This document shows, one piece after another, positions 35,640 through 48,989 of a stretch of DNA of 64,000 nt. Made by a program: the position numbers and the translations under genes. The stretch spans positions 100,001 through 164,000 of the forward strand of contig JAMWET010001943.1 in the NCBI GenBank assembly GCA_024036415.1, read 5' to 3'. The stretch's first letter is position 1. Each line of letters opens with the position of its first letter. This DNA is from Prochilodus magdalenae. Taxonomy: Eukaryota > Chordata > Actinopteri > Characiformes > Prochilodontidae. The notes under the pieces are model-generated. The model ran no database searches. It was not told the origin of the DNA and was given only the letters and a program-made list of their open reading frames with translations.

Positions 35640-36800
35640 AGCTTTACCACTTCACTGATCAGCAATGTTGCTTCACGCTTGATGTCGACTAGTTGCTGAT
35701 TACATGATTATGACACTAACAAGATGTGCGCCTCAGAGAAGAAGACAGGTCTGGAGCTTGTTTGAGGTTGCTTGCTCTTATTTGCGGTTCCCTGAAGGTT
35801 TGTCATGTGGTCCGGGGCTTATTGGAAATGCATGCCACGCACTACTGTCCTGTGGAGGTTGGCTTCGTCACAGTGGGAATTTCCAATCTCTACTGAGGAT
35901 TCCCATCTCTTGTGGTTTTATTCATGATGTCATTAGTGAACAGTCATCGTTGTTTTGACTTGCGCCTGTCAACTTCAAAAGGTCAGAAGTCATGCAATGA
36001 TGCACTTGAGATACGGACCCCGAAATCAAAGGGCTCCTCACCTGTTGTCCTCTCGGAGGCATCCATGTTAGTATTGTAATCATGCGATCAGTACCACCAA
36101 CGTTAAGTGACATTGCTGATCAGTAAAGTGGTCCTGGGCATTGTGCTATCATATATCAGGGACAACTTTACTGATCAGCAATGTCACTTAACGTTTGTGG
36201 TACTGATCGCTTGATTACAATACTAACACTATGGATGCCCCCAAGAACACAACAGGTGAGGAGCCCGTTGATTTCAGAGCCTGTATCTCTAGTTTGATGG
36301 AATGGCCACCTCACACTCTACTGCCTTGTGGAGTTTAGCTTTGTTCTAACATTGCTTGGTTGATCTTCAGAGCTTCAAGGATCAGATACTGAGCGTCTGG
36401 TTTCCTGAAGACTACAGCACCATAGTGGATGTCTATACAGAGGAAGCACAGTGCCCTATAATCCTATTTGAAGTCTGAGGTCGGTTGCTCTAATTTTGGC
36501 CTAGTTACAGCGACCTCCAGAGCTCCTATGCCACTTGGGATGCCCCTTTATATACGAACTTCCAGCATTCGTATTCCCGGTTCTCTAAAGGCTAGCGGTC
36601 TGATCCAGGGCTTGTTGGAAGGGCATGTCATGCACTACTGTCCTATGGAGGTTGGCTTCGACACAGCTTATTAAAAGTGAGAATTTCCCATCTCTTCTGA
36701 AGATTCCCATCTCTTGTGGTTTTATTGATTATGTCATTAGTGAAGAGTCGATGTTGATTTGACTTGCATCTGTCGTGTTTGAAAGGTCATAGAAGTCATG
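35640..36800. repeat. Duplicated and inverted repeat block
   Basis: A segment of about 200 bp at 35.80-36.00 kb recurs directly at 36.60-36.80 kb (for example 'gcactactgtcctgtggagg' against 'gcactactgtcctatggagg'). Between them is an inverted repeat with arms of about 125 bp (36008-36131 and 36167-36290) and a spacer of about 36 bp. A third, diverged arm lies near 35.65-35.74 kb. Confidence 0.85.
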
Positions 36801-37483
36801 CAACCCCTCATTTATGATAGTACAGGGCTGGGAACCTTATAATTAAGACTGCTATTATTATTATTAAAGGTCATTGAACAACTTCACTTTAAAACGAACT
36901 TTAAAAGTTAGTTTCCAGGCTGCCTTAAGATTTTAGTTGCTTGAACTTCAGAATAAAAACCAGGGAAGGCTTTGCAGTGTGTGTAAATTCATTACTTCTT
37001 AGCTACACTTACTTTGTAGCTCCAGTGTGACACTGAAGAGCACACTTCAGACACCAAACATGTCTTGGCATTCCTGTTAAGGTAAATAAACTAAACTTCT
37101 TTTTTTTTTCTATTTCCTTGTCAGTTTGTGCAACCACCTCCCAAACCTATTCACACTACCCCGTCCATGTGGCAAAGAGTGGAATGAGGAAAAACATGGC
37201 CATCTTTCTCTGAGTGACACGGTCCTGTCAGGTTTCTGCATCATGACACTGGAGGGGGGTGCCGAGAGTGCAGTAAACATGACTGAACGTGTAAGAGGTG
37301 CATCTTGATTCCAGCTCGTCCTTTCGCTCTCGTACACCTGGCTCACACACGACCACCTTCAGACACGCCTTCACCCAGATCACTTCATTTGCATGAGGAA
37401 TTTGCAAGTCAAACGAGATGCCATGCCAGCACAGGGGTCGCGGAATGCAGGATCACTCCTCACCCCCCACTGTTCTTCATAAC

Positions 37484-37516
37484 AAACACACACGCACGCA
37501 CACGCACATACGCAAA

Positions 37517-37547
<31 letters not shown>

Positions 37548-37726
37548 GCAAACATGCACACACACACACACACACAAACATGCACACACACACATACACA
37601 CACACACACACACACACAGATAAACATGCACACACACACACACACACAAACATGCACACACACACACACACACACGCAAACATGCACACACACACACACA
37701 TACACACACACATACACGTAAACATG

Positions 37727-37757
<31 letters not shown>

Positions 37758-38064
37758 ACACACACACATACACACAGATAAACGCACACACACAGACGCA
37801 CACACAAACACACGTAAACATGCACACACACACACAAACTCACACACACACACACACATTCACATACACACACGCGCACACACACATACACACACACAGA
37901 TAAACGCACAGAAGCGCACACACACACACAAACACACGTGAACATGCACACACACACACAAACTCACACACACACACACATTCACATACACATACACACA
38001 CGCGCACACACATATACACACACACACACACACATACACACACACACACACACACAGATAAACG

Positions 38065-38096
<32 letters not shown>

Positions 38097-38224
38097 AACA
38101 CACGTAAACATGCACACACACAAACTCACACACACACATTCACATACACACACGCGCACACACACATACACACACACAAACTCACACACACACACACACA
38201 TTCACATACACATATACACACGCG

Positions 38225-38256
<32 letters not shown>

Positions 38257-38500
38257 CACACACAAACACACACACACACACAAACATGCACACACACACA
38301 CACACAGATAAACGCACACGCACACACACACAGACGCACACACATGCACACACACACAAACACACACATGCACACACACACACACACACACACACTGATA
38401 AATACACACACACAAACACAGACGCACACACACGCACACACACGCACACACACAGAAACACACACACACACACATATAAACATATATATATACACACACA
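37484..38500. repeat. CA-rich structured array of about 1 kb
   Basis: (CA)n divided by recurring spacers: AAACATGCACAC, GATAAACGCACAC, AAACTCACAC, ATTCACATACAC and ACGCGCACAC. All open frames are His/Thr or Cys/Val repeat translations. Confidence 0.95.
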
Positions 38501-38529
38501 CAATTTGTTTCTGTACAGTTTTGGGACAT

Positions 38530-38700
38530 TACATAGGAGACTTAACCATAGCTACCCTAACCCTAACCTAAACCCTTAAACGTCTTCACGTAAAATGTAA
38601 TGCCTTACATTGAGGGGACCAGCTTGTGGTCCTCACAAAGAAGAACGGTCCCCGTAAAGTAAGTGTATGGACAGGTCCCCACAAATTGGGAAAACACACA
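38530..38700. repeat. Common fish repeat with short telomere-like stretch
   Basis: 'ctaccctaaccctaacctaa' (about 38553) is followed by 'gtcctcacaaagaagaacgg' and 'ggtccccacaaattggg'. This looks like a known dispersed fish repeat, not a chromosome-end relic. Confidence 0.5.
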
Positions 38701-41690
38701 GAGATACACTCACACAGGTTTAAATGTTTACTGGATTAGAAACACATACAAACAACAGAATGTGTTACTCAGTAAAGATTCATGGCTGCTGGTGTGATTT
38801 ATGAGTTGAGTCACAGAGAGGACATCATAGCAACACTATGTGTGTGTGAGGGTGTGTGCACATGTGTGTCTTTTGTGTTCCTGTAAAACATAATTGTCCT
38901 GACTTTGTAGTAAAACCAGATTTTTAGGTTTTGCTTAAAAGTGAAAGTATTAAAGCAGCTCTTTTGGGTCATTTGAGTTAAGATTTAAGATTTGAGTTAG
39001 GTTTTCTTTGGGTCGCACCTACTGTAGGGGAGAGTTCATAAGGCTGCATGACACCTGCATAAGCTTGTTACACTTTCATGACAACTGACATAATCTGATT
39101 CTCAATTCTAATTCTAATAACCCTACATAGAACTTTATAACGCTTTTTCCAGTAGCCATCATCGTTAGTTAAAGGGTATTTAAACTAACTATGATCAAAA
39201 TTAGAAAACGGTACCTTTATAGTGAATAGGCCTCCAGTGGAATTAGCATTAATAAACCACAATGTAGGATTATGTCAGTTGTCATAACAGGCTAATGTAG
39301 GTGTCATGTAGCCTTATGAACTGCACCCTACAGTAAAGTGCCACTGATTACATTTAGGTTACCGTCCATAACAAATACCAAGTATTTCCATTTTTCATTA
39401 TTTTATATTATTATCCATTCAGCAGCTATGATTTCGGACCATGATAAACGGACCAATAGAAATGCTCCAAAGTATAGATTCACATTTTACATTAAAGTTA
39501 ACCATGTCTTCCTTTTCTGTAAAACCTGCAACATCAATATATAAAAAAGACAGTACATATTACTACATATGGATACTTACATATGCCATTGCTGTCTAAA
39601 GAAAAACAAGAAAGGTAAACTTTACAGCAACTTTACAGCAAATGTCAAAAACAAACTTTACTTGTAAAGTGCGTTAATGTAAAGAGGTTTGATTCCACAT
39701 GGTTTTTATGAAAATGGAAATACGTGTTTTTCTTCAGACAGTGATGATATAGAAATGCAAATGAAATGTATTATTATTATTATAACATGTCTCACATTAT
39801 GACACCTCTCAAACTGTGCTTGCCAGAGCAAAACCCCAGAGCTTCAGAGAAGTAACTTGACAGGAGAAACATGTATAAAGTCTTTTTGCACCATTTGGTC
39901 CATTCATCATTTTGACGTAGTGTAAACAGCAGATGGTAGTTTTTCAAGTTCAGTTAAAAAAAAAATTCTGTTCTAACAGCAACAACATATATAGCACATA
40001 TAGGATAGGGAATATGCATGGGATACATGAGATGATGTATATATGTATATATACATTATATATATTAACATACACATGTGCATCATTTATATATTATTAA
40101 AGTTAGGTAAATGACACAGAGATAAGCAAAACCTGTACACAATTATCATTTAAAAGATACTTACCCCAATAATGTATATATGCATTATTATTTTAATAGA
40201 TATAAATGTAATAATGGAAAACAATCCACATTTTGTGTATTTTATTCAAGTTTTTTTTATTACATGTTTTATGAGGCTTGTTTTAATTAAAATGCTTTAT
40301 TAACTTTTTCATGTCAATACAGAGTGGAGGCGGCGCCTTATTGTAGGAATTGCCCAGCATTTTAGTGCAAGGAGGTAGACTGCATCGTTGTCCCTTATGA
40401 CTTTAAAATCAATTCAGTAGAATGGTCCATATAAAACATAAGCTCACCCAGAAAAAAACAAAACTGCACATTAATGATGGGGCTATAAATCCCTGCGGGG
40501 TGTGAGTGACAGGATCCATAGATTGGGAAGAGGTGGTACAGTGCAGGGAATGTCTCGTTCCATGTGTGGAAAATGGCGCCAAAGCAGATGTTAATGATTG
40601 GCTAAAAGGAGGGACTGAGCATGTGGGCGTGGCCAAAGACCATAGTGTGAAGGAAGTAGCTGAATCTGCAGGTGTATGGAAGCGTACAGGTCTAAAGTCC
40701 CAGTGTACAGGAAAATCTCCTTTCTGCATTTAGACTATTTGGACCCCCTTTTACATTTAAGCATGAAACATCCGAAATCAGGGTCACGCTTCTTCACCTC
40801 GGGGCTTTCTGTTTCCTATGAAGCTCCAGCTCAGAATGAAGTAGTAACAGCTGAGAAGTGGCCAGACAAGCTGAACTGATCCTGCAGGATGTGCAACAAA
40901 ACCTTCAGAAGAACATATGGTTCACTCCTGTAATAACGCCTAATGTCTGATTTCCTATGATCACGTCTGTACAGGGCAGTTAGCTTGTAGTAAGCGCACT
41001 GGATTTCACTGGTCACCACAAGCTTTTTCATTTCCCTCACTTGGAAGTCAGCCCACCCTACCACCTAGCCTACTGTGCCCTATAAAAAATATCCCCCAAC
41101 GGCAAAGAAAATGGAACTAACAGACATGATAAAGTAGTCCTTCTGCCACCAAACAACAGCCATAGTTTAGCAAACAGTACAAAGCACAGCTGTAGTGCAC
41201 TGAACGTGCCACAGTGAGAGCGCTAATAAACATGCAAGTGCTATGCAAGTGCAGCTTATCGTCTACTCGAAATTAGCTTGAGCTTTTATGATCATTTAGT
41301 TCATTTATCATGGTTAGAAGCAGCTAACTAACTTTCCACCAACTCACTGTTTTCCAGCTAATAGATACAACACTAGGTGAAAAGGATTAGGCTAGCGATG
41401 TTGGCTAAGGTAGCACACCTTAGCGTTTGGCTGTGTCTGTCTTTCTCGAAGTAAACTTCCACCCACATGTGACCTGCCATTGTTTTCTGTAGTCTGATTT
41501 TTGGGTTTAATTTGATGCAGTAATGAGCTAATTTCACGCGGTGGCCATTTTGAAAATGCCCTGTGTGAAAACAAGGCTGTGGTGGGTAGCATGCTAAGTG
41601 TAGTAGCTGCTGGGCTAAAAAAAAAAAACAAGCTAAGGTTTCGACACTGGTATGGGAAATTGATTGTGTACCAGGTTATACATCAGGGGT
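38700..41690. other. No gene seen apart from one MITE
   Basis: AT-rich sequence. Frames at 40506-40733 and 41392-41631 are short and unrelated to known families. Confidence 0.5.
39578..39752 (+). mobile_element. MITE family A copy, shortened
   Basis: 'gccattgctgtctaaagaaaaac' (left) and 'gtgtttttcttcagacagtgatgatat' (right) are inverted ends around a reduced core 'ctttacagcaaatgtc'. Confidence 0.7.
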
Positions 41691-41870
41691 CCTCAACGCT
41701 GGTCCTGGAGATCTACCACCCTGGAAAGTGCAGGTCCAACACACCTGGTCCATGTAATCAGATGACCTGAAAGACTTCATTACTTGGGTCCACTGTGCTA
41801 GATAAGGCTTGGAGCTAAACTCTGCAGGGTAGTAGAATTCCAGGGCCAGATCTGAGCACCCATGCTGTAC
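41690..41870. mobile_element. Foldback MITE-like repeat
   Basis: 'ggtcctggagatctaccacc' and, inverted, 'gggtagtagaattccagggc' bracket a sequence with 'gcaggtccaacacacctgg'. The family is common in fish genomes; ends imprecise. Confidence 0.6.
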
Positions 41871-42049
41871 ATCTTATCAAGACCCAGAACGTGGTCATGG
41901 CTTTTTTATAATTATAAAATTATTATAAAAATTATAAAAAGATCATTTGTGTCTAATTTAGCAAACATAACATTAGCTCACACTAATAACGACCTCTAAA
42001 GACTGATTTACATATCAACATTCAAGTTAGCACATCTCTCAACTCAGGT

Positions 42050-42540
42050 CATAGCCCATATGGCATGCAGATGTGGGCCACTTTGGGCGAAAATATGGCA
42101 CAGCTGGCCCAATGTTGGCACTGGGGTCCTTCATGTGAGCCTAAGATGGTCCACACAGTGAGAACATTTGGCCCACCTGTCCCAAAACAGATCTGTTCCA
42201 CCTCTAGCAGAGATACAGCAGTGCTGCCACAGTGCTGCCTAGTGGCAAACTGCATGTGAGCCAAAATTGGCCAAGATAGATAAGAACTAATTCGACCCAC
42301 ATGTTCCAAAACAGATATGGTCTAGTTCTGGCAGAGAGCAGCAGAGTTGCCTACTTTTGGCTGAAGTGTAGCCCTCATCTAGTGTGTATGTGGTCCACAT
42401 CTTGCAACTGGGAGCGATCCACCCAAGTGGTGTCAATCCATACGGCCAGTGGGCCAGATGAAAATGGGATTGTGGGCCAAATTTGGGCCAGAACAGATCT
42501 GCTATCTGGGAGGGAACACAAAGTGCCCCAAACACTTTTC
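42050..42540. repeat. Two or three diverged tandem units of about 220 bp
   Basis: 'cccaaaacagatctgttcca' (about 42181) and 'ccaaaacagatatggtctag' (about 42306), with recurring 'gatgtgggccac' and 'tgtggtccacat' style motifs. Unidentified. Confidence 0.5.
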
Positions 42541-43609
42541 CAAGGACTGCCGGTGACGGTCATCTGACGCTAGCCAAATCATTTGCTTATCAACATTAAA
42601 AATATAACTGAAGCTTTTGGAGGCTATTTGCAGGGTAAGCTGATGTTGTGTTGGCTCAGTTTATCTTGGCAATCCACTAGAGATGGGTGTATGCGGTTGC
42701 TTGGAAATTGATGGAGAGACAAGCCATGATCTCACTCAGGTCTTTAAAAAAGCCTGTAGGAAAGCACTGAGTGTCGTGTTGGGGAGCACAGGTAGTTTGC
42801 TTGTTAACCAGTGGTCTTTTAAATAAGGTGTACAATGATCATCCATGTTCAATATCACTGCCGTATAACAGTGAGATGATGTTGCCCGAGACATCTAAGC
42901 CTAGTCATGTAAAAGATAGGTCTGTGGTTAATTAGCCTTTACTTGCTGTGGTATACAGTCAGCTGGGTAGTCAAATGTGAGGTCAGTGTTGAGTACTGAG
43001 TTTAACATTTCAGTTTTTGTCTTTCCAATAATAGTAGCTACAGTGAAATAGACACATTGGTTCCCAAGCTCACTGCAGCGACATCTCTGGGACATAAGAC
43101 AGGACTTCGTAGGCGACCTGGAAGTAGCCTAGGAAGCTCCCCCAAGCTCTCTCAACCTGAAACCTGGTCCCCATAAATTGAAATTCCCGCATTTAGACAC
43201 ACAATCAATCAGAAGGTGTAGAACTACAGTGGAGTGTTGGTCATTGGTGAGTGTGCACTGGTGATAGTCCACTACTCCTCTTCATAACTGCACTTCCAAC
43301 ATTTTGCTATGTGATTTGCTCTGCTAGTTCGTTTGCTGTGCTAGCAAACTATGGGCTTAAGTCACCCTGTTTAAGCTTTGGTCACACCAGCTCTGTGAAA
43401 GTAGCAGCATGTTAGTGAGGTTAGCACAAACCTTACACGCTTAGTCTATTAGCACATTTGTAAATGACACATGATGGCTTTAAAGTACGAGGGAAAATAT
43501 ATATGCAAATATATGCAAATGTCAGCAAACAGGAGGCTGTCTCTAAGGTCTAGATTTATAACCATGGTTTCTAAACAATAAATTTTCTACATGTACAGTT
43601 TATTATGTG

Positions 43610-43611
<2 letters not shown>

Positions 43612-43686
<75 letters not shown>
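43612..43686. repeat. (TA)n microsatellite
   Basis: About 37 uninterrupted TA units. Confidence 0.97.
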
Positions 43687-43687
<1 letters not shown>

Positions 43688-43841
43688 CCCTGGATCTGAG
43701 GCCCTCCAGTGTCAATGGCCCCTGCATCTGAGGGGCCTTCCAGTGCCCCTGGCCATACTGACCTAGTAATTCACCCATGATCTTGGAGCTCACCTTCGTA
43801 TCAAGTCACTCATGACAAATAGTGAACAGGGCCAAACAACA

Positions 43842-44015
43842 TAGAAGAGAAGAGAAGAGAAGAGAAGAGAAGAGAAGAGAAGAGAAGAGAAGAGAAGAGA
43901 AGAGAAGAGAAGAGAAGAGAAGAGAAGAGAAGAGAAGAGAAGAGAAGAGAGGAGAGGAGAGGAGAGAAGAGAAGAGAAGAGAAGAGAAGAGAAGAGAAGA
44001 GAAGAGAAGAGAAGA
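43842..44015. repeat. (GAGAA)n array
   Basis: About 34 pentamers with one GAGGA variant block at 43950-43966, similar in layout to 9.2-9.5 kb. Confidence 0.95.
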
Positions 44016-44129
44016 TGGTGGGAGTGAAAAATTAACCCTTGCTTTCCCAGAATCAGTGACTTACTCATATTAGAAGTAATATGACTCGAACTGGGAAGTC
44101 CCCACTCTAAGCCATAAAGCAAGGGTTAA

Positions 44130-44210
44130 CACACACACATGCGTGCACTCATGCTGCACACGCACACACACACACACACACACACGCACACACACACATA
44201 CACACACAGT
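44130..44210. repeat. CA microsatellite
   Basis: (CA)n with GCGTGC, CATGCTG and CGCAC interruptions. Confidence 0.9.
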
Positions 44211-45234
44211 AAAATCTCATTGAAAGTGTGTTTCTCATTCACTAATAAAGAGGCTCCGATTAAAATATGATATATCACTGATAACGGCTTGCAGCTCCTC
44301 ACTCTAAACACATGCATGCATGTAATGCTTCCAATCATGTCTACAGCAAGGCTGCAAGAGATCTTACAGTAACAACGCTTGAATAAACAGAGGTGTAGAG
44401 TGTATGAGTCATGGCAGATGTGGTGATATCAGTATGCACTTTCTCATCCTGTCACACAGCTCACACTGGGAGAGTTTTGTGTCGGGTGTAAATATTTAGA
44501 GTCTAACACAGACACATAAAGGCAGATTAAATCATTTTGGATCATAAAGCATGTATGCTGTGGGCGTGATTGGCTATGATGCATCACTGAGTAAACTTGG
44601 AAATGGTCGCATATGAGTTCTATTTCATTACGATACGTAAGAGATATTCTGGAAGGTTTGTTCTTCACTCGAGCGGCATAGAAAATGAATACCACTTCTT
44701 TTACTCCTTCCATTCATAGAGTTGTATTAAAAGTACTGTTATTTCTTATTATTATTAAATTAACATTATAATTGAACACTATATCTTTAAATAATTAATA
44801 ATATTTATATAAATAAATATATTTCTTTAAATAGCTCTCATCTTGGTAACCCGGCTTCTCCTTTAGTCTTTTGAATAGATGTGGTAGAGTTTGATGTTGT
44901 ATATGTAAACATTATTAAAGGGCCCATATGCAAAATTTTTTGTATCTTCTTTTTTCTCCATGAGGGTAAATTATAACATTTGTGTGGCTTTATGTCCCAT
45001 GCATGGCCACAGTTCATTTCACCAAGACCATTTTCCAACCTCTCTTTATCTTATAGAATGAAACAGTTTTTTTTATTATTTACTGCACCTTTAAAGACTG
45101 ATCCAAGATAAATAAGAGGAAAGCCCTCAGAGGTAAACATTCATTCCTTAGAACTTCAATATGGGTGGATGGGCTGTAGGCTGGACAAGTGAATATACAG
45201 AAATGAGTTGGTTCCTGTGACATCACAGAAACAA

Positions 45235-45530
45235 TGCACTCTTGGTGGTCGTCTCCCCCAAGACAAGAGTGGGACTCGTCACTAAAGACAACCCGCTGCC
45301 ATTCGGAGTCACTCTGTGACAGTCTGTCACAACACCATTGCAGTCTTCGCTGACGCTGACGTGGTGTTAAGGTCAGCCGTCGTAACGGTCTGTGTCCATG
45401 TAGTCCTGCACCGTGCAGCCGTCTGCCAATGGTGCCAAGAGGATGCTCATAGACTGCTCATCTATGTATTGTGTTGTAGAGATATCTACTGAAGTTACCA
45501 TGGTAACCAGCTATCCCTCGTCCTGTATGT
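45235..45530 (-). mobile_element. Tc1-like fragment, minus orientation
   Basis: 'ggtggtcgtctcccccaaga', 'gagtgggactcgtcactaaa' and 'caccattgcagtcttcgctg' are complements of the transposase region (SDESxF and GGDD segment) of the copies at 19.0 and 49.9 kb. Ends not found. Confidence 0.7.
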
Positions 45531-45721
45531 AATAGCACATTGTAGATGTAGAGGCGATAGTGAGTCACTGTAGAGAGTCACACTGGAATGGAATCAGTCC
45601 AATGGGAGGATGAAGAAGTAGCGCTGCTGCCCTGATGGCGTGATGTTAAAGGCGCCTCTCCCAGTTAGATCATTTGAGGGCAGGTGTTATTGCTCTCTAA
45701 GGCTGGAGATGCTCTTGGGGA

Positions 45722-45946
45722 GTAAATGGGTTTACGGTATTTAGCTGACGCTCTTATCCAGAGCGACTTACAAGGTTAATCATATTACAGGTAGGCCAAT
45801 GTAGTGTTAGGAGTCTAGCCCACGGACTCTTATTGGTGTAGCATAGTATAGTCACTCAGCCTGGGATTCAAACCCCAGCCTCCCACGTGTGGTGGTAGCT
45901 ACTTGGCGGGTAGTGGTGTTATCCGCTGAGCTACACCAACCAGAGT
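45722..45946 (-). repeat. tRNA-derived SINE, near full length, minus orientation
   Basis: It starts with the complement of the tail ('ttagctgacgctcttatcca') and ends with the complement of the tRNA-like A box ('ccgctgagctacaccaacc'). The B box complement 'gggattcaaaccccagc' is at about 45865. Confidence 0.82.
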
Positions 45947-46865
45947 TTTCGCTCGTTTTAGATTATATCATAGATGCATTTTCATATCGTACATTGATAT
46001 CATTGTGGGTAACACCATTCTCCACCACAGTAGATGGGCTTGGTTACCTTTCCTGTGAGTGTATACTCAACTACACCAATATTAGGACCTGGGCAAGACT
46101 CCCAACACCACATTTGCCTTTGTGACATGACCTAAACTATAGGTTCCTCTGGGTGAGAGCATCTGCCACATGCAGATCCCATCAACACAAACAAAGAGTC
46201 TAAGCTTCTGAGTACCCCTAGAGTCTCTGTACAATCACTGATACTTGGACCACCAGCCTGCATCACAGATGGGCATGTGGTACTGATCAGAAAGGCATCT
46301 CCATGTAATACCGTGTGCCACTGGCCATCACTGAAGACTGACCTTTGACTTTATGTTGTTTGGGTGTATGAAGTTTTCTTTACCCTGCGATAGGCAAGCC
46401 GGGGTGTTTCACCTCAACCGCCACCCCCCACCCCGCTCCACACCACACACAGCAGTTTGACATGTAATAACCTCCTGCAGGGAATTCTAATTCAAAGTAA
46501 ATGTTCACTTGAACAAAGGCGGTGTCACGTGACCTCGTGATTGCCCAATCAGACTGCTCAGAGCAGGCCAAATCACTATGATGAATTTGCATTGCAAAGG
46601 TAGGCAAATCCAGGCAGGACTAACCCCGGCTCTTCCCGGTTCATGGGAATGTGTGTCCTCCCCTCGGTTTCCCTGCAAAACACCTCCTTCTGACTGCCAC
46701 TGCGCCAGTGTCGTCACTACTGCAGGACTTTGGCGCCATCTGCTGGTGACGGATTACCGTACTGCAGTTTTACCTCGTGTAATCGGGTTATTGAGAAGGA
46801 ACAGTTGAGACTAGTCACCGGTATTATTCCAGGATGTGACCAGGAGTTACCGAAAGCACCAACGT

Positions 46866-46867
46866 AC

Positions 46868-46930
<63 letters not shown>
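46866..46930. repeat. CA microsatellite
   Basis: About 30 CA units bordering the purine tract. Confidence 0.95.
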
Positions 46931-46931
<1 letters not shown>

Positions 46932-46964
46932 CATACACATACACACAGGGCATGAGTAATGAGT

Positions 46965-48951
46965 AATGGAAGAGAGAGAAGAATGGAGAGAGAGAGAAAG
47001 AAAGAAAGAAAGAGAGAGGACGTAGAAAAACAGACAAAGGAGAGAGAGAGAGACAGAGGGCATAGAAAGACGGGCAAAGAAGAGAAGGGGAGAGAGGGGG
47101 GCATAGAAAGACAGATAAAGGAGTGAGACAGAGAGAGAGGGTGTAGAAAAACAGACAAAAAAGAGAGAGAGAGAAAGACAGAGAATGAGTGAATGAGAGA
47201 AAGGGAGAAAGAGAAAGGGAGAGAGAAAGGAAGCACAGACAGACAGACAAACGAAAAGCAATAGAGAGAGGGGGATAGAAAGAAACACAGACGGAGAGGC
47301 ATAGAGAGAACAGAAAGACAAGGCAAAAGAAGCAATAGAAAAACAAAGAAAAAGAATGGAGCAAAGGATACCAAAAGAGTAAGTGAGAGAGAAGAGAGAC
47401 AAAGGGAAAGAAAGGGACAGAGTGAGGGGTAAGAAAAAAATAGAACCTACAGAGAGAGACAATGGAAAGATAAACAGGGAAAACAGTGGAGGAAAGAAAA
47501 AGGATAAAGAGAAAGACAAAGAGGGAGCGATAGATAGAAGAGAGAAAGAGGAGAGAAAGAGGGACATTAAGAGAGAATATAGAAAGACTAAGGAAAAGGA
47601 AAGAGATGACAGAATAAAAAGAAGAAATAGAGAAAATAAATAGAAAGACTAAAAACAAAGGGAATGAGGAAAGGACAAAGAGAGGGTGAGAGAGAAGAGA
47701 AAGACAACGAGGTTGAGAGAAGGATAGAAAGTAGAGAGAGAAAAGGAGAGGAGAGAGATAGCAACAAAAAGAGAGAACATAGAAAAACAGAAGGAGAGAG
47801 AGGCGGAGGGGGATTAAGAGAACAGAAAGACAAAAAGGGAAAGAAGCGATAGAAACAGAAAGAAAATAAATTGAGGGAAGGACACAGAGAGAAAGTGAGA
47901 GAACAGACAGAAAAAAGGAAAGAAAGGGCCAGAGAGAGAAGTAAGACCAATCAGAGAGAGAGAATGGAAAGATGAAAAACAGTGGCAGAAAGAAAAAGGG
48001 AAAGGATAGAGAAAAGAAAAAGACAGAGGGAGATAGATAGAGGAAAAAGAAAAGAGGAGAGAAATAATAAGAGTCAGAATAAAGAAAGACTAAGACAGAA
48101 AGAAAAGGAAAGAGATGACAGAGTATAGAAAAGCAGAAGAAGAAGGAGAGAAAGTAGAAAAACAAATGAAAAGACAGGAAAGGATAGAGAGAAGGAGAGA
48201 GAGAGGGAGAGAAAGACAACAAGACTGAGAAAAGGACAGAAAGAGGAGAGGGAAAAAGAGAGGAGAGAAATAATGACAAAAAGAGGGAATCTAGAAAAAC
48301 AAAGGCAGAAAGAGAATGATCGAGGGAAAACAGAGAATAGAAAGACAGAAGGAGAGAGAGTGAGAGAAGAGAAAGACAACAAGAGAAGGATAGAAAGAGG
48401 AGAGGGAAAAGAGGAGAGAAATAATGACAAGAGAGAATCTAGAAAAACAAAGCGAGAAAGTAGGAAGAGATCGAGGGAAAAGACAACAAGAAGAGGATAG
48501 AAGAGAGAGGGAAAAGAGGAGAGAAAGAAGACAAGATGAATATAGACAAAAGAAGATCCAGAAAAGGAAGAAAACAGAGAATAGAAAGACAGAAGGAGAG
48601 AGAGAGAGAAGAGAAAGACAACAAGAGAAGGATAGAAAGAGGAGAGGGAAAAGAGGAGAGAAATAATGACAAGAGAGAGTCTAGAAAAACAAAGACAGAA
48701 AAAGAATGATAGAATGAAAACAGAATAGAAACACAAAAGGAGAGAGAGAGTGTGAGAAGAGAAAGACAAGCGGAAAAGAGAAGCATCGATAGAGAATAGA
48801 AACACAAAAGGAGAGAGAGAGTGTGAGAAGAGAAAGACAACAAGAGAAGGATAGAAAGAGGAGAGGGAAAAAGAGAGGAGAGAAATAATGACAAGAGAGA
48901 ATATAGAAAAACAAAGGCAGAAAAAGAACGAAAACAGAATAGAAACACAAA

Positions 48952-48989
<38 letters not shown>

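Larger units (their letters stand above)
42540..45235. other. No gene seen apart from microsatellites
   Basis: AT-rich intergenic sequence around the TA, GAGAA and CA arrays. Confidence 0.5.

Noticed and set aside
38553..38575. Interstitial telomere relic
   Set aside because: Only two to three CCCTAA-like units, embedded in a common dispersed repeat.
37380..38579. Cys/Val-rich and His/Thr-rich open frames
   Set aside because: CA-repeat translations on the two strands.
46717..48279. 520-codon minus-strand open frame
   Set aside because: It is a translation of the purine tract (Leu, Ser, Phe only) and has no domain or codon bias of a gene.
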